From Daphnia pulex (Eukaryota > Arthropoda > Branchiopoda > Diplostraca > Daphniidae), in contig NC_060028.1 in assembly GCF_021134715.1 (NCBI RefSeq), forward strand, positions 1,324,501-1,388,500: a stretch of 64,000 nt of DNA, given 5' to 3'. Under the pieces are notes generated by a model, which was not told the origin of the DNA, did not search any database, and saw nothing but the letters and a program-made list of their open reading frames with translations. Every line of letters begins with the position of its first letter. Within the stretch, counting starts at the first letter, position 1. Below are positions 1 to 11,407 of the stretch, in pieces. Both the position numbers and the translations under genes were made by a program.

Positions 1-2107
1 ATAAAATAGAATTAGAATCACAAGGGGCCATGAAAAACGGAGTTTCTTGTTCAAATATGGATCCAATGTAGATCCGTCACCTCCACGAATAATGTTTCGA
101 CGGCGACGACGGCAGTTGATTTGTCGTCAAGTTCCAGTACGACATTATTATTTGGAGGGCGTATTGTGATTCTCCAACTCTTGTAGATTAAAGTCTGGAA
201 CTGTTCAATGTCATCATCCCCTTCCAACAAAGGGCCATTTTCGTGAAGACGTGATACCATTGGAACACAGGAAAAATTTATAGATGAAGGAATTGAAGGA
301 CAATTTTATATTTCGCTTAACCGCTTAACAAGTTGAGCTAATGGATAAGAGCAATTTCTTATTAATTTTTTCAAACGATACAAAAAATTCTCAAAGGGAA
401 AGCAACTGAAATGATCTAATGGGCCAAATCGAAGAACATCCAGAGGTAGGTGAATCAAACAGTGCACGTTAAACGTTATAAAATGTCCCCCATAAAGTTT
501 AACAGATTTTGACACAAAATGGCGCATCAGCTGTATTGCAAACGTGTTGTACGTGTAGCAAGTCTTGGTCGACGACAGCAATTTTATACCTAAATGAAAC
601 ACCATAAAGTGGTCGCACAAAGCCCGAGGAAGAATGTCTTTTAAAATGATGGGGCCAAGATAAAGTAGAAACTGTCGAAGTTCGGTGGCCTTCCATCGGC
701 ATAGCTCAGTCAACGGCCGTGCCTTACGAGCAAAGTCATTTGGAATAAAGCTGCGGATGAGTAGCAATCTTCTAGTGATCTCGCCTACGGTGTCATGGCT
801 GATTAAATGAAATACTGTTTCTCGATTTAGCCAATGGTGTAGGAGCTTCTTCATCACCCCCAGACAGCAAAGGTGCATGTAGTCGGATGGAAAATATTTA
901 ACCATGTCTATGCCATCTATGTCTGCAAAGATGCTCCGGAACAAATAATAACCTTGTGATTTATCACTGAGAAAATCCTCGTGAAGCCGCAGTGCTGCAT
1001 CCATCAGGAGGATTGGTCGTCAGGATAGGTTACCCGTCCATCCTTCTTGCCGGGTTTTCTATAGTAGACGCCATGTGTTGTGCATTTGTGGCAAGAGTTT
1101 TTGGCCGTATGACCTCTGGAAGCGGTAATGAATGAGCGGGCAGGGGCATCACATGGGAATCTGATGATTTTTACGTCGTACACCTGCCCTTGATGAAGCA
1201 GTCCATGTTCGGCCAAGAAATTTGCTTCTTTCACAAATTTTCGCAAGAAGTCATTACAGTTATTTGGTCCCTCACCACAAAAAACTCCAACTGGCGTCGG
1301 TTGGTCGTCTCCTTTTATAAGGGCAAGGATAACCCAAAACTCTTTTCTTGTACTTTTGAACAGTGGAAGTCCATCGGTGCTGATCAGTACTTGAAGTAGG
1401 GATGAGGTGAAGACAAATCTTCGGGAAACGAGCTCTGAAAGCCGTGATGCTATCCCCTTCTCTAATCCGAAATGGAAATAAGTTCCACCACAAATGTGCT
1501 CCACGACTACTTTCCGGGGAGTCTTACGGAGTGTGCGGATGTCTCTAGGTAGACTGTCAAATTGGTTGTTTTGATGCTTCAGGGCTTTTAACCCTTTCAA
1601 CAGATAATTACCGGCACTCCCGGAAAGATTCTTGTTCGTTACGAAGGTGGCCAAGAAGTTCCGCAGCTCAGTAGGACCATCAAAATCGGTTTCGTTTAAA
1701 ATGATTTCTTCAAGATCAGCGTGATTGAAGTCGTGCTCGTTGACTTCCTTCTCCCGAGATGCATAATCTGAATCGCTATTGGATGAATAGCATGTCGATG
1801 AATCAAAGCTTTCCAAATTTACTCCTTCATCGCTGATGTCACTTTCCAAATCCATTTCAGATTCTGATCCATTATCAGATGGTTCATCGCTCTGTTGATA
1901 CATGTCATTTCTTTCTTGCTGGTGAACGGGGAAAAACTCCACTTCATTGTTTGAGTCATCAGAGGATAAATCTTCTTCATCATCACCCATGAAGCTGGCA
2001 CTCTCTTCCATAAATTCATCACCCGAGCTGGAAGGGCTATTTAATTTGAATTCACTGTCACATTTTTCTCTTGTCTCTTCTTCAATGGCATTCGTAAGGT
2101 GGTGCAA
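1..2107 (-). pseudogene. Decayed transposase of a two-ORF DNA transposon (En/Spm-Plavaka-like)
   Basis: Three consecutive minus-strand reading blocks (2107-1004, 1004-306, 260-51) look like one transposase. The N-terminal block has a long acidic Ser/Asp/Glu-rich stretch followed by a Cys-x-x-Cys-x-T-H-G segment (HKCTTHGVYY). The middle block carries FPSDYMHLCCLGVMKKLLHH, typical of the large transposase-like proteins of En/Spm, Plavaka and KDZ-type elements that are common in invertebrate genomes. The third block resembles the usual C-terminal tail. Between blocks one and two a stop codon overlaps a start in another frame (TGATG near 1003-1008), so the reading frame is broken there. A second break separates blocks two and three. 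The first block opens with TTG rather than ATG, and its frame continues upstream into a small tandem duplication. The family assignment is from motif memory; terminal repeats were not found, and the element may run off the left edge. Confidence 0.6.
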
Positions 2108-2110
2108 AAA

Positions 2111-2202
2111 ACGATTGCGAAGTTGACGTGGTTTAATGATTAATGGCGGATCAGTTGAAACGATTGCGAAGTTGACGTGGTTTAAGATTAATGGCGGATC
2201 AG
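2111..2202. repeat. 44-bp tandem direct duplication upstream of the transposase
   Basis: A segment beginning ACGATTGCGAAGTTGACGTG occurs at 2111-2154 and again at 2160-2202, separated by five bases. The second copy is one base shorter. The first copy is in frame with the transposase N-terminus (minus strand, roughly KPRQLRNRF), so the duplication shifts the frame upstream and may be one of the lesions that killed the element. Confidence 0.8.
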
Positions 2203-2457
2203 AAATTTCTCGTCAATGCCGTTTAAAAAGTTATTAATTCAGAATTTGTCACACAAAAAACGGTGAGAAAACTTTTGCTTCTTTAATCACTTACAACATA
2301 TTTGGTTTTCAGTCAACAGATATGAAGTTATTCGTAGTACACTTTTGTTAAGAAAATGAATTTTGATTCTCAGTTCGAAGGGCCACGCTACTTCTGATGC
2401 ACATGAGATAATAATCACTATCGACAATAATTGACTGTTTTATTTTTCAAACAGGTC

Positions 2458-2870
2458 CTCAGTATGTCGAAACAACCCATTGTATGGAAGTACATATTAT
2501 CTGAATTGTATGTGGAAGACAGAAAAGAACTTGCAATAGTCTCAGAGCGTTGGACCATTGATGAAGAAGTTGTCAAGTATCCGTCCCACTTGAAGTGACA
2601 AAAAAGGACTAAGTGCATCAAGGATCATGTAGTACCAGAAGATTCCTGGATCGAGTATCAATATAGAAGGTTAAGAGTTTGTGGTGAGTTCACTCTCTGA
2701 ATGATGTCATGCAGTAACGATATGATCTTAATTTTCCCAATATCAATACTTTTTTATTCTTTTACTCTAGGTGACAGGCCAAAGAGGCCAAAGAAATGGA
2801 AAGACGTGCAGCTGACGATGAATCAGATGACTTGAAGAAAAATGCAGGAACCAAAAAAAGCATGCTTTTT
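2458..2870 (+). pseudogene. Remnant of accessory ORF of the same transposon
   Basis: Divergently oriented to the transposase remnant. After a TTTCAAACAG acceptor-like signal, a frame starting at the ATG near 2467 reads about 45 codons (including VWKYILSELYVEDRKELA and VSERWTIDEEVVKYPSHLK) before a stop. A further frame then gives KCIKDHVVPEDSWIEYQYRR and VCG before a GTGAG-type donor. After an intron-like stretch (about 2685-2771), a Lys/Glu-rich segment (AKEAKEMERRAADDESDD) follows. The W-x-P-pattern first domain and charged linker resemble the short companion proteins (DUF4806-type) encoded head-to-head with this transposase class. The call rests on pattern and position only. Confidence 0.4.
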
Positions 2871-3390
2871 TGCTATTCTCTTCTTTCATTCGCCGTTCAA
2901 CTTTCAGTTCTAATGGTTCAACAGTCAAGGAAATGTTGATTCAAAGCTGCAACCAACTATTCCTTATTAAAAGAGACGGATGCACAAACTATACTTAGAC
3001 AGAAATAATTTAACAAAGATATTATAACTGAAATATAGACAAAACAATTTTAAGATTCAACATTATGTACAACTTCATCATCCTCTCAAATCAGTGCAAC
3101 TTACGATATCAGGATAAAATGGCTGCAATTCAGACAAATTGTCCAATTCAAAATTATAGGCTAGAATAGCGGTAAATGCACACAAACATTTCACATTTGG
3201 TTATCTCTCACACTCACACACACAAATATCTAGAAAGTCAAGTCCAAACCATGGGTTTCAAAACTCAACAGTAAAAAAAAAGAAGACTAGAACATCGAAT
3301 CTGACACTCACTGGCAATAGCAAATAAATTTGAAATAAGGGCAGCCACATTTACTGGTAACATTGAGATTTTGATCTATCTCTCTTGCAT
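2871..3390. other. A+T-rich spacer, no gene seen
   Basis: No convincing coding frame. It holds a short CA-rich tract (TCTCACACTCACACACACAA near 3203-3226) and a poly-A run. It is probably the far end of the transposon remnant plus unique sequence. Confidence 0.5.
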
Positions 3391-4570
3391 GCCCAGCAGG
3401 TAGCACACAGATCTGTTACAGATTCCTGTTACGGGTCCGTATTATATCTGTGAAACAGATCTGAATCAGGTCTGATCAGTTCTGTTTCACAAGAAATTTG
3501 TCTAGATTTAATCTGTTTTATATATTTTGGTAAAAAAGTGTTTCACAGACTTGAAACCGACCTGTTTTATCTCTATAAAACATAATATTATTTTTTAGCT
3601 GTATTGCAAACCTGTTCCTGATCTGTTTTCACCCTTTTAAGTTTAACGCTGGCTTGACTCTGTATCCCAGGTTTGTCACAAGTTGGTATCACACTATAAA
3701 AATAAATGCTGTTTTGTCTCTGTATCCCAGCATTGGTACAGTTCAGTTTTCATTCTGTAAAAGTTATGGCTGGTTTGGCTTTGTATTCCACGTCTGTCAA
3801 AGATCTGTTATTTCCACCCTTTTTCCCATGATGATTTAAATTTTGGTTTTACAGGTAAGACAGTTCAGTGCAGGTCTGAGATAATTCTGTGATACTGATT
3901 TTTGTCAAAATCTCTTTCTCTCACAGGTGTATTACTTTGAATTGTAATACATCAACATGTTCCCTGTGTCAGGCAGGATTCCAGAGAAAGTTAAATAAAT
4001 TAGAACTGGGTTAGAGTAGTGAAGAAAAGAAGTGATTAATAGTTTTTTTATCCGCCGGACGGGCAAGTATCATCTAAATGGTCTAGAAGACTTTTTAATT
4101 GGTGTGGGGCCAATCTCGGTCTTGAACTTGTGACTATCGGAAAAGAGTGGCAGTTATTTGTAGCAATCAGTTTCGTGAGAGAGAGACACGGTGGACGAAC
4201 CCTTATTCTTATACCTTATACCCGATGAAGGTATAAGTTTACAACTTCTATGTGTTCGTGATTATAAATTTAATGAAATATATGTACTAGGCATAATATA
4301 AGAACTAATGGTGTAATGGTAAGTATATTTGCTAATGAATCTAAGAGTAAGTGATTAATCACTCGACCATAATGGCATATCTTTTCTTTCTTGAAAATCT
4401 GTTTTTCGTCTGTAAATGGTGATTCCGTTTTAAGGATCTGCCACAGACCTGTATTATGCTCTGTAAGATAATTGTCTTACTCCAAAGAATTTTACAGACT
4501 CTCAAAAACATATCTGTAACAGACCTGAATAAGAGTCCGTTTACTATCTGGGCTCCCTATAAAACATGTC
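3391..4570. repeat. Repeat built from CAGATCTGTT / CAGACCTGTT words, possibly a degenerate inverted-repeat element
   Basis: Words such as ACAGATCTGTTACAG, AACAGATCTGAATCAGG, CAGACTTGAAACC and CAGACCTGTTTT recur many times at 3410-3930 and again at 4435-4560. CAGATCTGTTACAGAT near 3410 is matched in opposite orientation by ATATCTGTAACAGACCTG near 4511-4528, so the two ends are partly inverted copies. The middle part (about 3960-4430) does not share the motif and includes two weak tRNA-like patches (near 4080-4140 and 4305-4380). Ends and target duplications could not be fixed. Confidence 0.4.
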
Positions 4571-4950
4571 ATCACTTTACCAGTAACCAGCAATTGTTCA
4601 GTACTTGCAAATATGAAGAAGTTTATCGTGATAATGTGCTTATGATTTAAAAAATTTGTGTTATTAATATTGAATTAGTTGAATGTTTTCTGGTAAGTTT
4701 TTTTGTTTTTGTATTGAGTAAACTAACAAAAGTATTTTATTTTTTTATATGCCATAGCCATATTAATTTCATTTAAAATTGGATGTGATGGAGAATTCAA
4801 ATATTATCACTATTCCGGTGTTTGTAAACATTAAAGAGTCAGTCAAAACGCGTATCCGGAAGACATCCATATTTTAAATGCAAAAGGTACTCCAATAGAA
4901 GTCGACGCTGTCGAGGCCGGCAGATTAAACCGGCATTATAACCTCCAACT
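4571..4950. other. Spacer, no gene seen
   Basis: A+T-rich sequence with no supported gene; any reading frames are short and without recognisable motifs. Confidence 0.5.
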
Positions 4951-4959
4951 TTTGTCATG

Positions 4960-5500
4960 GGGCTAGGTCGGAATCAGCCACTAGAATAAGTTTATCGGGG
5001 AGGCCTGAGGCCGGGCGGAAAGTGAGGCGGGTTCCCGTACCCATTGGAACAACAAGATAGTCCTCATACTCACCCTCAACCAGAAAGCGAACTTCCTCCT
5101 AACGGATAAATAGATTAGTGTAGGGATCAGCCTTGCCTTTCGTTGTGACGATGGGCCGGGCACTTCAAGAGCTCTTCACAGCATGCCATCAAGAGTGGAT
5201 AGAAGATCGGCCGGGTAGGAACCAACCAATGAGATGTCATCAGCGAAGGCGATAGCTTTGAGGAAAGAACAGAAGAGGGAAACATCAGTATTATCAGGGA
5301 CTTTCGCACACCGTAAAAGAGGCTCAGCGGCAAGGTTGAAAATGATGGAGCTCAAACCGCCCCCTTGTCGAACTCAAGACGTGGGCCGGATGGAAACAAG
5401 TTCACTGCCGACAACGAACTGGAAGCTAGATGTCAGAATAGATATCCATGAGGATATTCCAGGGATCATCCGGATCAGGTAGACTGCGGAATAACTGGAA
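4960..5500 (-). pseudogene. LINE (non-LTR retrotransposon) reverse-transcriptase fragment
   Basis: On the minus strand a frame reads VRQGGGLSSIIFNLAAEPLL and, downstream, KAIAFADDISLVGSYPAD. These are the GVRQGCPLS-hF-L-EPLLR block and the F-A-D-D catalytic block of non-LTR reverse transcriptases, in the correct order and spacing. Upstream FQFVVGSELVSIRPTS followed by a stop replaces the usual Gly before VRQG. Another stop follows about 24 residues after FADD. The piece lacks an endonuclease domain and both ends, so it is a dead fragment. The EPLLR flavour suggests an R2/NeSL-like or Nimbus-like clade, but that is a guess. Confidence 0.75.
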
Positions 5501-7665
5501 GTCATGTGGAAGATATAAAAACGTGCTTGCTAGATCCAGCCAGCAGATGTGTTCCAATAAAAATTCAGATGACAAAACCTAATTTCCCAAACTTTCGCCC
5601 TCATCAATATCCATTTGAGGCTATTTTTCAATACTTTAAAAATTATTTTAACTATTTTTCCTCTCGCTGTCCCACACTGTTAAAAAACCTTGCCGATTAT
5701 CGGACAAATAATCCCCGTAAAACGGGAATCCAGATTCGGGTATTTTTATTACTGAAAAAGAGGGGGCTAAAAACCAAAAAAACAGTATGGTTTTTCACGC
5801 TTTTTCCCGTGGCGCGACCCCTAAAAATTTTTTCCCCCTCGCAATAAAAAATACATGGAGTTTTCCGGAGTTTTCACATATCAAAGACCCCGATCCACAA
5901 ACGCCGTTGTGAACAAAAAAAATCGTCGGGAATGAAACGCCCTAGTATACATACCCAGTTAATAGTTTTAAGCTTACAAAATAGCTATATATCAAGTCCC
6001 TGTTTGTTCCCTTCATACATTGTAATGCGATATTCTAATGCGAAATAAAGAGAAATTAATGTAAAAAGGTATAAAAAAGTTTTTCGCCATTAACGACCTG
6101 AATCTATAAGATCTATATGGAATTCCGAGCTAGTAGCTACACTAACCACTACATATACATGTATCATTGGAAATTAAAAACCTTTTTTTTATAAAACTTA
6201 AATCTTTAAAATATTGGTTTCAAACAATTTTTCTAAGTCCAAATTTTTTTTTAAAAGTCCCATATTCTCTAAATCGTATTATGTATAGTTGTAGATAGCA
6301 TTCAATATAAGTTGAAATGACTTGACTCATAATGCACTCACATTCTTTTTCAAAGATCGGATGTAAGCGTTTCTAATATGAGTAGAGGAGAACGGAGCAA
6401 TTGAGGTAGTGTGTAAGTTAGCACTCACCGTTTTCCACCCTCTTGCGATCGATGGATTGAATTTTAAAAATTACCTGTAATGGTCTTAACTAATGCGCAC
6501 CTTTAAAAAACATTACTGAATTAGTTTAAGTAGAATGGAAAGTAGGGAACAACAAATAAAATATGCTATTTTAATCCAATACTACTTATATGAAAGGGGC
6601 CGCGTTACCAATAAATTCTTTCCAATAACTAGATTTAATTCCAATTAAGATTTCGCCTTATTTTCATCTAGGATTTTTTCCATCGTGACATTGGCGGACT
6701 ATGCAGATTTATTATCGGTTTCCCCTTTTTAGCTTTTCTCGCACTGCTCTCAAAGACGAGAAGGCAACTCAGTATCCTTTCGTCGTCTATATAAACCCCG
6801 AATTTTTCCACGCCCACTTTTTTCCGCAACTTTAAAAATCGGTAGCGGGTAAACTAACGACTCTAAAATAAAATTAAAAATACTGGAGATAGAAAAAAGT
6901 GAGAAAAATACAATAAAACATTTTTTTATTACAAATCGGATGATTAGGAAAGGCCCTACACGTGAAAAGCAAAAACCGGTCCAAATAACTCCACCTCCCC
7001 TAACTTGGCACCCACCGTTTTTCGTCCTCAAAAAAATTACCTATAGATTAGGGGTACGTCCGAAGTTGCCAGCTCTATTAAAGCCACCCAAAAATTTGTG
7101 CACTAACCGATCAGAGCCATAGATGTATGGTTTAACCACTTATATGGAAAGGCCTTCCTTTGTCTTTTCCCCCGGGAAGTGTTCTGGCCAGACCTTAGTT
7201 GCAGAGCCACAGCGGGTGTGTTGGGAAACACATTGTTTTTTTCCAGTACCAAAATGAACAAAGTTTCAGTAGATGGCCGCTGTTGGCGCTGACAATAAGG
7301 TCTAAATCGATACTTAAGCCCATTTTCCCACTTTCGATTCGCGATATTGGCTTCAACTTTGGGAAAAATTTCCGAGAGGAAAATTTAACAGGCAGTGGTT
7401 CTACCATACATCTATAACTCTGAACCGATAGTTGGTCTTGCATGGCAGCTTATTATGGAGTTTTCTCCGGTGTCATTATATTTCATCATTATTATTTCAG
7501 CCCCAAGGGAAGAATGGAAAGAACGGGAAAGAAGAGACGAAGAAGGAACTGGAGACAAAGGGGCGCGTGGGGTCTTTCTTTCCTAGGGGCAGGAATAGTC
7601 TTTGCAAACAAAATGCCTTTTTCTAAAAAAATTGACAATTTACAAATTTTTTTACTGACTTTGTT
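5501..7665. other. Long intergenic stretch, no gene recognised
   Basis: About 2.2 kb, A+T-rich, with several overlapping open frames of 60-113 codons in both orientations (for example 5506-5847 plus strand, 6750-7031 minus strand). None has a signal peptide, known motif or paralogue in the window. Poly-A and poly-T runs are frequent. It is probably decayed repeat DNA. Confidence 0.5.
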
Positions 7666-8030
7666 AATAGGGTCGTTGCATGAAATTTCGATTTCTTCTC
7701 TTCAAAATTCTCACCAAAATCACCCTTTTCGTATTTCTCCTTAAGGCCCTAAGGGCGAAAGTGGGTTGTATTCAGCCGTAGGCAGTACGAAAAGGGTGAT
7801 TTTGGTGAGCGTCGTCTACAAATTCATCACAAATTAAGCACCGCCCATCAAAAATGGCTGAGACCCAGCTTTGAAATGGGAGTCGCTTATTTGAACTTTG
7901 AACCAGAAATACACAAAGTTAGGTTAATTTTTTAAAAAATATTTAAAAAATACCATGAGAATCAGCGTTAAAAACATATTCTCATGAAGTATGTTTAAAA
8001 CAAATCGAAATTTCATGCAACGACCCTATT
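7666..8030. mobile_element. MITE with 29-bp perfect terminal inverted repeats
   Basis: AATAGGGTCGTTGCATGAAA and the next nine bases at 7666-7694 are exactly reverse-complemented at 8002-8030. Just inside, CTCACCAAAATCACCCTTTT plus CGTA (7710-7733) is exactly reverse-complemented at about 7787-7810, so the left part folds into a nested hairpin. TA sits next to GGGTCG at both ends, compatible with a TA target duplication as in Tc1/mariner-type elements. No coding capacity. Confidence 0.85.
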
Positions 8031-8163
8031 GATTTATCATTCAAAAATAATCGCCAGTAATATTTGCGTGACATTCTTATGACATTTCAGACTGTCCATG
8101 TCATGATTTTCATTGATCTGGAGTGATTTTCAATTATTCATTTCCATATATTCAGCATTAATT

Positions 8164-10607
8164 TTATGGAACAATCGGGAAATTGACCGCTCCTCCGATG
8201 CCGTTATTCTGACCCTTCAGCTGCAACATGCCACTGTCTTGCGTGGTCTGATTGTCGCAGCACGTTGAACCCGTCGGCCCACCGTTATAAGACCAAGACC
8301 AAACTCCCTTTGGAAGGGGGAATATAACCAAAAATAAGTCAGAAATATGTTCGGTAAGGAATAAGAAAATTATGTTTCATTTTACCTGATAGCCGTTATC
8401 GTAGCTGTATTGAAAGAGTGTTGGACTGCTCTCAGGTCCTCCACAAACTGTAGCAAATTCACCAATCACCAAAGGTTTGTCCAGTTTGTAGGAAGTGGCA
8501 GTAACCTTAAATCCAATTTCAGACACTATTTAATATCCCGGCTTATTGTGGATATATGAGCCACACAAGAAAGTCAAGTGCGAGTTTACCTGTTATAGTT
8601 GATAAGTCAAATTACCTTGAAGGGCTCACTGGGATCCCATTGTCCGGTGTACGTGTAAGTATGAAATTGGTAAAAGTCCAACGTGCCCAAACTTCTGCCA
8701 CCGGCTGCCAAGAGACATGCGTCCGTGTAGTAATTCCCTAACGGACGATTTTTTTTAATGCCATTAACTTAAATGAATTGTTCCCCAAATTAGCTGTATG
8801 TATATATCTTCGTACTCGATTGCTCGTAAGCATCAGACTGGGCGTGTTCCGACCAGGAACCAAGGGTAACCACACAGCCGCGTTAAACTGCTTATTTTAA
8901 CGATTTCCAGTACCTACACACCCCTAACAGTTTCAGTACCCTTCAAAAGGGTCTAATATGCTACTGAAACGCAATTCAGTATTTTACTGTACTTGCTTAA
9001 GTACAAATTTTCTACTAACCATTCATTTGCCTACTTTTTACGTTTTTCCTAGTGAAACTGTTAGTAGGCATAGTTCTGTTCAGTAGGTTGGTCCAGCAGT
9101 TTATAAAGATTTAGTTAGTAGTCTGAAAAATTCAGTATGTTCAGGTAGGGTTAGTAGTTTGATTTTAAAAAGTAATCAAAAATAAAAGCAATGTAGGTTA
9201 TAGCTAGTAGTTTACAAAAATTTAGTACTTTTGTTATAAGTAGTGTGAACAATTCAGTACCTTAGACTAGTAGGTTACAACTTACAAGGAATAAGTAGTA
9301 TTCGTTAGGATAGTAGCTTTTATATATATCAATGTGGCGTGCCTGTAAGGCACTAGACTGCCACGCCAAAGGTCCGGGTTCAATTCCCGAATTAATCAAA
9401 TCTTCTTTCCAAGATAAATAAAATCGAAATGGTCGGTTAGTGGTGCCGAATAATATCAGTAGGAATGCCAAAACCAATACCGTAAATGAAGTGGTCAAAA
9501 CTTTTTAAGTAAGGGGTGGGTAGTTAAAGCAGGAAAGAATTTAAAGTGGTTTAGTTTATAATTAGTAAGGCGAGTAAGAAAAGGTAGAAGAATTGAGAAG
9601 TAGTTTCAATCAATTGGTTAGTAGGCTGTCACCGAGTAGCAGTTACATGAAAGTAGGATACCGCCACTGTGCAGAGAAGCGCTGTTAGCTTCTTTAATAG
9701 CATGGGTTTGCCAATTGACAAACTTCAAGTTACTGTATTAAATAGGTAATTAAATATTATAAAATTCTCACAAATCATATTTACATGTGTGAAACATACT
9801 TTTCCATTGGAATGGTAAGGCCTGTCCAGCTGGCGTCAGTATTGGCGAGTGGAGTCGTGTCGAAACACGGGTTATCACTAGCCTGGTTGAGTAAGATGGC
9901 CCCTTCCGGTTCGTTCATTATTTCCCAAGCTGCAAGAGCAGGATGGTCACCCAAAGCAGCCACCATTGGCTGTCATCATCACACAAAACAAATGATTAAG
10001 TTATGTACCTTATAATATTGATAGAAAATTATTCGACGATTCCAAATGATAACTGAAATCACCTTAAGAGCGTTGTCGATGTAACTCTGCAGTTTGGCGT
10101 CGTCGTAAAAGAGGTTAATGGTATTTTGATTTTCTAATACGGCTCCGTTCCACAGGACGAAGATGACCAAAATATTTTGACTCTGAGCGAAATCAAGGAA
10201 CGAGCGCATATCATCGATGATGGTCCCCGTTCGGTCGGGACCTGTGACGTAACCGTTACTGTCATAAGCAGGAGTGTTTTGACCTTCCACATGCACCCAT
10301 TGTCCTATAGATTATTCATACTCAATTTATTCCTTCAAAAAATCATTTCTACCTGGGCATCACACTTACGAACTGAATTTCCTCCGCTATTGGCAATCAT
10401 TGTTAGCCAGGTTTCCAGCGTCTCCTTAACATCGGATTGGTAAACTCCGTTGCCGAAATCGTAGCCGTACGAATACCAAGCGATGTTGGCCCCCGACAGA
10501 AAGACTCTCTGGCCGTTGTAAAGAAAGTCCCGACCGCTCGTCGTCAAACGGCCGACGCTCAGCGACGCCCAAAAGCCTAAAAGTAGCACAAAAGAAAGTT
10601 TCAACAT
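8164..10607 (-). CDS. ManA: GH5 endo-beta-1,4-mannanase with an insertion in exon 4
   Basis: Secreted glycoside hydrolase family 5 (invertebrate GH5_10-like) beta-mannanase, expected to cut mannan or galactomannan in the gut. Exons: 10607-10370, 10304-10063, 9969-9800, 9732-9681 plus 8879-8816 (one exon, split), 8737-8616, 8505-8386, 8307-8164. Signal peptide MLKLSFVLLLGFWASLSVG. The acid/base Glu lies in WEIMNEPEG and the nucleophile Glu in PLVIGEFA, so both catalytic residues are kept. In ManB and ManC exon 4 is 116 nt. Here the same 116 nt are present but separated by 801 bp (8880-9680) after KEANS, resuming at GCVVTLGSW. No splice pair was found that removes the insertion in frame, so this copy is probably disrupted unless a cryptic intron is used. 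Without the insertion the product would be 383 residues. Confidence 0.85.
8880..9680. mobile_element. 801-bp insertion inside ManA exon 4, containing a tRNA-like segment
   Basis: The insertion interrupts an exon conserved in ManB and ManC. It is rich in AGTAG/CAGTAC words, and a hairpin GTTTCAGTACCC...TACTGAAAC lies near its left end. At about 9333-9395 (plus strand) a tRNA-like stretch carries a good B-box (GGTTCAATTCC, 9377-9387) after GGCGTGCCTGTAAGGCACTAG, suggesting a tRNA-derived SINE within or making up the insert. Clear terminal repeats and a target duplication longer than two or three bases were not seen. Confidence 0.6.
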
Positions 10608-10943
10608 TTCAACAGCGGTCTCTTATACTTAGTGATTTGAGCGGTTATTCGACTTGGTTTATTATAACCCAACCAAAATTTGGACTGTCGCTCAGTTATA
10701 CAAAAAGTAGCTATAGCTACCGCTACCTAGACAGGTGTGTTATCTTTGTTATTTACTAAAAACAACCTATAGCCCTAAATAAACTTTGAAACTATATTAT
10801 ACAACCATGGTGGGTGGATGTTATAAAGTTCATTTGTCCCTGTCCACAAAAGCGAAGGAATAAACAAAAACATTATTATCTTTGTTTATTTGGAATCCCC
10901 TCGCCTGGAAAACAATTTTTAATAAAAACAACTTTGCTGCTGC
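10608..10943. other. Upstream region of ManA
   Basis: The 5' flank of ManA. A TATAATA-like box lies on the minus strand near 10661-10668, about 55-60 bp above the start codon. The rest is A+T-rich and otherwise unremarkable. Confidence 0.4.
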
Positions 10944-11024
10944 ACGTGAACAGTGCGTGAACATCAGAAGACGTGAACATTGCGTGAACATCAGAAGACG
11001 TGAGCAGTGCGTGAACACCAGAGG
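10944..11024. repeat. Three-copy 27-bp minisatellite
   Basis: Three tandem 27-bp units based on ACGTGAACAGTGCGTGAACA followed by TCAGAAG, differing from each other at one to four positions. Each unit contains two GTGAACA half-sites. It lies between ManA and ManB. Confidence 0.85.
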
Positions 11025-11407
11025 ATGCATGCGTTGAAACGTAAAGTTCAACGCGTGATATTTTGTTGATTTTTCCGGGATTTTCACGGATTGGATTATA
11101 ATTACTTGTTGACATCCATGCACGACGCAAAAGGTATTTTTTTTTTACCTAAATAAGTTTATGCGTATCGTCACTTTACCAAGTCCGTTATTATAGTCAC
11201 TAAACTGTAACTTTATAGAAATATATCTAATAGATTTAATCAGTAATTCAGATTATTTACTGCAACACACGAGTATTAAAGTGATTTTATGATGTATAGG
11301 TGTATTCTGATTTGATAGCGCATTTTACATTCTATATGTTTTTGATGTTATAATTATAGAACTGATCCAATTTGTTTTTTTAGTTTTGACAGGATAGGTA
11401 TAGTCCT
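11025..11407. other. Spacer downstream of ManB
   Basis: A+T-rich intergenic DNA next to the 3' end of ManB. No gene or clear repeat seen. Confidence 0.5.

Noticed and set aside
1190-1399. Plus-strand open frame opposite the transposase
   Set aside because: Shadow of the minus-strand transposase frame; no motif of its own.
5506-5847. 113-codon plus-strand open frame with basic, Phe-rich product
   Set aside because: Low-complexity A+T-rich DNA, no start context, paralogue or domain.
6750-7122. Overlapping open frames on both strands
   Set aside because: Neither has a recognisable motif; likely chance frames in repeat-derived DNA.
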